Origin: Halorubrum salinarum
GTDB lineage: Archaea; Halobacteriota; Halobacteria; Halobacteriales; Haloferacaceae
Direction of reading: 5' to 3'
DNA: 64,000 nucleotides
NCBI RefSeq assembly: GCF_013267195.1
Contig: NZ_CP053941.1
Location: 2,604,001 to 2,668,000, forward strand
In this document: positions 60,842 to 64,000 of the stretch, one piece after another
Layout: every line of letters begins with the position of its first letter
Numbering within the stretch: the stretch's first letter is position 1
Position numbers and translations under genes: made by a program
The notes under the pieces: model-generated
Databases searched by the model: none
What the model was told of the DNA's origin: nothing
Seen by the model: the letters and a program-made list of their open reading frames with translations, nothing else

Positions 60842-61840
60842 ATGACCGGCAAGGCCACCGCGCGAGCCCACCCGATCCAGGGGCTCGTGAAGTACCACGG
60901 CATGCGCGACGAGGAGCTTCGGCTCCCGTACCACGACAGCATCAGCCTCTGTACCGCCCCGACCGCGACGACGACCACCGTCGAGTGGCAGCCGGACGCG
61001 AGCGAGGACACCTACGTCATCGGCGGCGAGGCGGTCGACGGGCGCGCCGCCGAGCGCATCGACATGGTGGTCGACCACGTCCGCGACCTGGCCGGGGTCG
61101 ACGCCGCGGTCCGGCTGGAGAGCGAGAACTCCTTCCCGTCGAACATCGGCTTCGGCTCCTCGTCGTCCGGGTTCGCGGCCGCCGCGCTCGCCCTGACCGA
61201 GGCCGCCGGGCTCGACATGACGCTCCCCGAGGTCTCCACGGTCGCCCGCCGCGGCTCCTCGTCGGCGGCGCGCTCGGTGACGGGCGCGTACTCGCGGCTC
61301 GACGCCGGGCTCAACGACGAGGACTGCCGCTCGTACCGCCTCGACGTGGGCGTGAGCGACGACGGCTTCGACCCCGAGGAGGACCTCCGGATCGTTGCGG
61401 CGCACGTCCCCGCGTACAAGGAGACGGAGGAGGCGCACCGCGAGGCCGCCGCGAGCCACATGATGCAGGCGCGGACCGCGCACGTCCAGGACCAGCTCGT
61501 CGAGATGACCGACGCGCTCCGCGCGGGCTCCTTCGAGCGGATCTTCGAGACCGCCGAGCACGACTCGCTCTCGCTGACGGCCACGACGATGACCGGGCCC
61601 GCGGGGTGGGTGTACTGGCAGCCCGAGACGATCGCGGTGTTCAACGCGGTCCGCGAGCTGCGCGAGTCGGGCGTCCCCGTCTACTTCTCGACGGACACCG
61701 GCGCGTCGGTGTACGTGAACACGCCCGCGGGCCACGCCGACGAGGTGGAGAGCCGGATCGCGGAGGTCGGGATCGACACCGACGTCTGGGAGGTCGGCGG
61801 CCCGGCGCGCGTCCTCGACGAGAGCGAGGCGCTCTTCTGA
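60842..61840 (+). CDS. mvaD: Phosphomevalonate decarboxylase (mevalonate pathway)
   Basis: A 332-residue GHMP-kinase-family decarboxylase. The N-terminal TARAHPIQGLVKYHG, the ATP loop SNIGFGSSSSGFAAAALA and RGSSSAARSVTGAYS match haloarchaeal MvaD, which in this group is known to decarboxylate mevalonate 5-phosphate rather than the diphosphate, giving isopentenyl phosphate. The C-terminal TDTGASVYVNTP is conserved. It feeds isoprenoid lipid and carotenoid synthesis. Confidence 0.9.
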   Translation: MTGKATARAHPIQGLVKYHGMRDEELRLPYHDSISLCTAPTATTTTVEWQPDASEDTYVIGGEAVDGRAAERIDMVVDHVRDLAGVDAAVRLESENSFPSNIGFGSSSSGFAAAALALTEAAGLDMTLPEVSTVARRGSSSAARSVTGAYSRLDAGLNDEDCRSYRLDVGVSDDGFDPEEDLRIVAAHVPAYKETEEAHREAAASHMMQARTAHVQDQLVEMTDALRAGSFERIFETAEHDSLSLTATTMTGPAGWVYWQPETIAVFNAVRELRESGVPVYFSTDTGASVYVNTPAGHADEVESRIAEVGIDTDVWEVGGPARVLDESEALF

Positions 61841-61919
61841 CGAACGGTCGAGAAATACGGTCGCCCCGGCGGCGACCCGAGTCCGCGGCGAGACGCGCGG
61901 ACCGTGAGGCGCGGCCGCT

Positions 61920-62225
61920 TCAGTACGGCAGCACGCCGGTCACGGTGCCGAGCAGCGCGACCGCGACGGCGAGCGCCTGCGCGACGAAGAAGGCCTTCGA
62001 GGAGGCCCAGCCGAAGTACAGCAGCGCCGCCATCGGGACCGCGCCGATGACCGCCGGCCAGAGGCCCATGGTGAACAGGATCGCGAGGAGGCCGGTCGTC
62101 GCGAGGATGAGCACGTCCATGCCGAGCGAGACGAGGTTCCGTCGGCGGAGCTCCTCGGGGTCGAACATCCGCGCCAGCGACCCGCGCCGGTCGCCTCGGT
62201 CGTCCGCGGTCGAGGGCGACTCCAT
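61920..62225 (-). CDS. Small membrane protein downstream of sugar-binding lipoprotein
   Basis: A 101-residue protein with three membrane helices (about 35-53, 55-73, 78-99) after a 30-residue charged N-terminus with DPEELRRRNL. It starts 2 bp after the stop of the binding-protein gene, so it is in the same operon. No known family recognised. It does not look like an ABC permease. Confidence 0.72.
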   Translation of the reverse strand: MESPSTADDRGDRRGSLARMFDPEELRRRNLVSLGMDVLILATTGLLAILFTMGLWPAVIGAVPMAALLYFGWASSKAFFVAQALAVAVALLGTVTGVLPY

Positions 62226-62227
62226 CG

Positions 62228-63544
62228 TCAGTTGCTAAGGGTCTCCTCGTGGGCGTCGTCGAGCGGCCCGACGATGTCCTCGGTCGGCGTGTCGGGCGTG
62301 GCCCACAGGCCCTTGAGTACCGACCAGAACTCCTGCTGGAACGGGTTCCCGAGCGCGTCGTCGAGGTCCGGCACGACCGTCACCTCGTCGGCGAGGTCGG
62401 GCAGGTTCGCCATCACCTGGATCTCGTAGGCGTCGTCCGGGACCTGCGTGTTAGACGCGATGAAGCCGCCCTCCTCGACCCAGACCTGCTGGCCCTCGGC
62501 GGAGACGAACGAGCTCAGCGCGTCGCGCGCGGCGTCGACGTTGTCCGAGTACTTCGGTACCGTGAACCAGTTGACCGACGAGGAGATGCCGTCGACGCCG
62601 GGCAGCCGGAACACGCCGAGGTCCGAGGGGTCCTCGACCGCGTCCTGCGCCGGCGTGAACGAGCCCATGAAGTACAGCGGGAGGCTGTTGTCCCAGAAGT
62701 ACTCGTACTGGACGCCGAAGTCGCGGGTCTGACTGAAGTACCCCTCGTCGTGGAGCATCTTGATCTCGTCGAACGCCGTCGCGACGCGATCGTCCGTGAA
62801 GGAGGCGTCACCGCTGATGAGCCCCTGCTGGAGGGTGGCGCCGTCCTCCTGCCGCATGAAGAAGCCCTCGGTGATGTCGCTGAGCGGCCACCCGGTGCCG
62901 TTCCCGGAGGCGATGGGCGCGTCGACGCCGTCGATGGCGGCGATGTCGTCGAGCAGCGTCATGAACTCGTCCCAGCTCTCCGGCTCGGAGAGGCCGTGCT
63001 CGTCGAAGAACGACTTCCGGTACCAGAAGCCCGGCTTGAGGTCCATCTTGAACGGCGCGGCGTACACGTCGCCGTCGACGGTGACCCGCGAGGGGTCGAC
63101 CGCGAAGTCGTCCGCGTTCCAGGCGTCGCCGACCGGCGCCAGGTGGCCGTTCTGCGCGTCGGAGATGATCCGCGCCGGCGAGGGCATCACGACGATGTCC
63201 GCGGAGGCGACGCCGGACTCGTAGTCCATGAGGGTCCCGGTGAGCAGGCTGTCGGTGTCGCGCGGGAAGTACTCCATGCTCATCCCGGTGTCGTCCTCCA
63301 CGAAGCTCATCACCTTGCTGAACGACTCCTGCTCGCCGCCCGACCAGACGCCCGTGATTTCGAGGCCGCTCCCGCTTCCGCCGTCACCCCCGTCGGAGCC
63401 GTCCGACCCGTCGGACCCGTCCCCGCCGTCGCCGCCGCCCCCGTCGCCCGAACAGCCCGCGAGCGCAACGCTCCCGAGCACCGACGCGGTGCCGGTCGTC
63501 TTCAGTACGTCCCGCCGCGTAGTACAGGATCGATCATCGGACAT
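62228..63544 (-). CDS. Sugar ABC transporter substrate-binding lipoprotein
   Basis: A 438-residue family-1 extracellular solute-binding protein. TTRRDVLKTTG is the twin-arginine signal and VALAGCSG the lipobox, followed by a Gly/Asp/Ser linker to about residue 65. The mature domains have the MalE-like layout (GVWSGGEQESFSKVMSFVEDD; DVYAAPFKMDLKPGFWYRKSFFDEHGL; AFDEIKMLHDEGYF). The start at 63544 is a plain ATG; a GTG at 63568 would add 8 residues. No permease or ATPase is near; a transporter lacking its binding protein lies at 28.6-31.6 kb. Confidence 0.9.
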   Translation of the reverse strand: MSDDRSCTTRRDVLKTTGTASVLGSVALAGCSGDGGGGDGGDGSDGSDGSDGGDGGSGSGLEITGVWSGGEQESFSKVMSFVEDDTGMSMEYFPRDTDSLLTGTLMDYESGVASADIVVMPSPARIISDAQNGHLAPVGDAWNADDFAVDPSRVTVDGDVYAAPFKMDLKPGFWYRKSFFDEHGLSEPESWDEFMTLLDDIAAIDGVDAPIASGNGTGWPLSDITEGFFMRQEDGATLQQGLISGDASFTDDRVATAFDEIKMLHDEGYFSQTRDFGVQYEYFWDNSLPLYFMGSFTPAQDAVEDPSDLGVFRLPGVDGISSSVNWFTVPKYSDNVDAARDALSSFVSAEGQQVWVEEGGFIASNTQVPDDAYEIQVMANLPDLADEVTVVPDLDDALGNPFQQEFWSVLKGLWATPDTPTEDIVGPLDDAHEETLSN

Positions 63545-63642
63545 GTCGTCCGGATTCTTTGGTCCCACTTACTTCAAATTTGCTTATTAATTACCGCTAT
63601 AGTTACTAACCGAAATCGAACGGGGCCGGAACGCGATCACGG

Positions 63643-63650
63643 CTATTTAT
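63643..63650 (+). promoter_or_regulatory. TATA-like box of the sulfatase gene
   Basis: CTATTTAT lies 27-34 bp before the ATG at 63677. The gap 63569-63642 is AT-rich and also holds the opposing promoter of the binding-protein gene. Confidence 0.55.
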
Positions 63651-63676
63651 GGGCGTATCGCGGGGTAGTGGGGGAT

Positions 63677-64000
63677 ATGACGGACGGAGCCGCCCCCGAT
63701 TCCGCCGCCTCGAACCGCCCGAATCTCGTGCTCGTTCACTGTCACGACCTCGGTCAACACCTCGGCTGTTACGGGGCCGACGTCGACACGCCGAACATCG
63801 ACCGGATCGCGGCCGACGGCGCGCGGCTGGCGAACAGCTTCTGTTCGGCCCCGCAGTGCTCGCCGAGCCGGTCCAGCATGATGACGGGCTACTACCCCCA
63901 CGAGAACGGCGTCATGGGGCTCGCGCACATGGGCTGGGCGCTGGGCGACGAGTGGGAGACGCTGCCGAAGCGCCTCCGGAAGGCGGGCTACGAGACGGCG
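63677..64000 (+). CDS. Cys-type sulfatase (partial, 3' end off the window)
   Basis: The first 108 codons of an alkaline-phosphatase-superfamily sulfatase. C61 in CSPSR is the residue turned into formylglycine by the maturase, within the PQCSPSRSSMMTG signature. A metal Asp is in the early HCHDLGQHLGCYG strand, and ADVDTPNIDRIAADG is typical. No signal peptide is seen. It hydrolyses a sulfate ester of unknown kind, possibly a sugar taken up by the divergent binding protein's transporter. Confidence 0.88.
   Translation, partial: MTDGAAPDSAASNRPNLVLVHCHDLGQHLGCYGADVDTPNIDRIAADGARLANSFCSAPQCSPSRSSMMTGYYPHENGVMGLAHMGWALGDEWETLPKRLRKAGYETA

Noticed and set aside
1-64000. CRISPR array, rRNA, tRNA, integrase or defence cluster
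   Set aside because: No regularly spaced repeats, no tRNA-like or rRNA-like sequence and no integrase, cas, restriction or toxin-antitoxin genes were recognised. The only mobile element seen is the IS200/IS605 copy.

Overview
The window is a gene-dense, high-GC stretch of a haloarchaeal chromosome (class Halobacteria). The evidence is the acidic, Asp/Glu-rich proteome, the Tat-type lipoproteins (RR followed by a Cys lipobox), the haloarchaea-restricted protein families (DUF5798, DUF5804, TbsP/DUF5821-like, HVO_0758-type zinc finger, HTH-10 regulator), archaeal-type enzymes (MptE, DacZ, archaeal SAM synthetase, mevalonate-branch decarboxylase, NAC) and TATA-like boxes sitting about 26-30 bp before start codons, as expected for leaderless mRNAs. 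A Halorubrum-like genome is a reasonable guess but cannot be proved from the window. No rRNA, tRNA or CRISPR array was found.

Region by region: 1-12.6 kb is mostly housekeeping: a TrmJ-like SPOUT methyltransferase (cut by the left edge), a folate/pterin pair (folP, mptE) separated by a promoter and two hairpins, a creatininase-family hydrolase, NAC overlapping a TrmI-like tRNA methyltransferase, a TbsP-like regulator, an aminotransferase, SAM synthetase and an SDR. 12.6-20 kb holds a glucosyl-3-phosphoglycerate-synthase-like glycosyltransferase with a partner protein, an MFS carrier, a tiny zinc-finger protein, two translationally coupled lipoproteins, an aldo/keto reductase and a methyltransferase. 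20-23.2 kb is a signalling block: diadenylate cyclase dacZ followed 3 bp later by an MscS-like protein, then a PAS histidine kinase whose start codon is overlapped by an 18-nt dyad resembling a DtxR-type operator. 23.9-28.5 kb carries an MrfA/Hrq1-type helicase and a photolyase.

28.6-33.2 kb is a sugar locus: two ABC permeases plus ATPase, divergent from a GH37 trehalase across a 141-bp AT-rich gap. It lacks a substrate-binding protein; an orphan binding protein lies at 62.2-63.5 kb beside a sulfatase. 33-41 kb is housekeeping (grpE, surE, purD, a YyaL-like thioredoxin-domain protein, a geranylgeranyl-reductase-like flavoprotein, a TRAM protein). At 41.3 kb an enolase-superfamily sugar-acid dehydratase has a perfect palindrome over its core promoter. 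43-50 kb carries a PHP phosphoesterase divergent from an animal-type heme peroxidase with a lamin-tail domain, an MFS carrier and a membrane/DUF3179/MOSC cluster. 50-56.4 kb has cysteine synthase, a small thioredoxin, a ThuA-like protein, and an HTH-10 regulator divergent from a solitary nuoCD fusion gene.

An IS200/IS605 element (tnpA-tnpB, 56.55-58.24 kb) sits between a TIM-barrel-like gene of unknown function and a 31-residue membrane protein gene. pyrI/pyrB, an ASCH protein, a 2Fe-2S ferredoxin, phosphomevalonate decarboxylase, the orphan sugar-binding lipoprotein and the start of a Cys-type sulfatase finish the window. I did not see a clear new multi-gene defence or mobile system. The best leads are the two operator-like palindromes, the heme peroxidase fusion, the solitary nuoCD with its divergent regulator, the structured gap between folP and mptE, and the TnpB with an altered RuvC motif.
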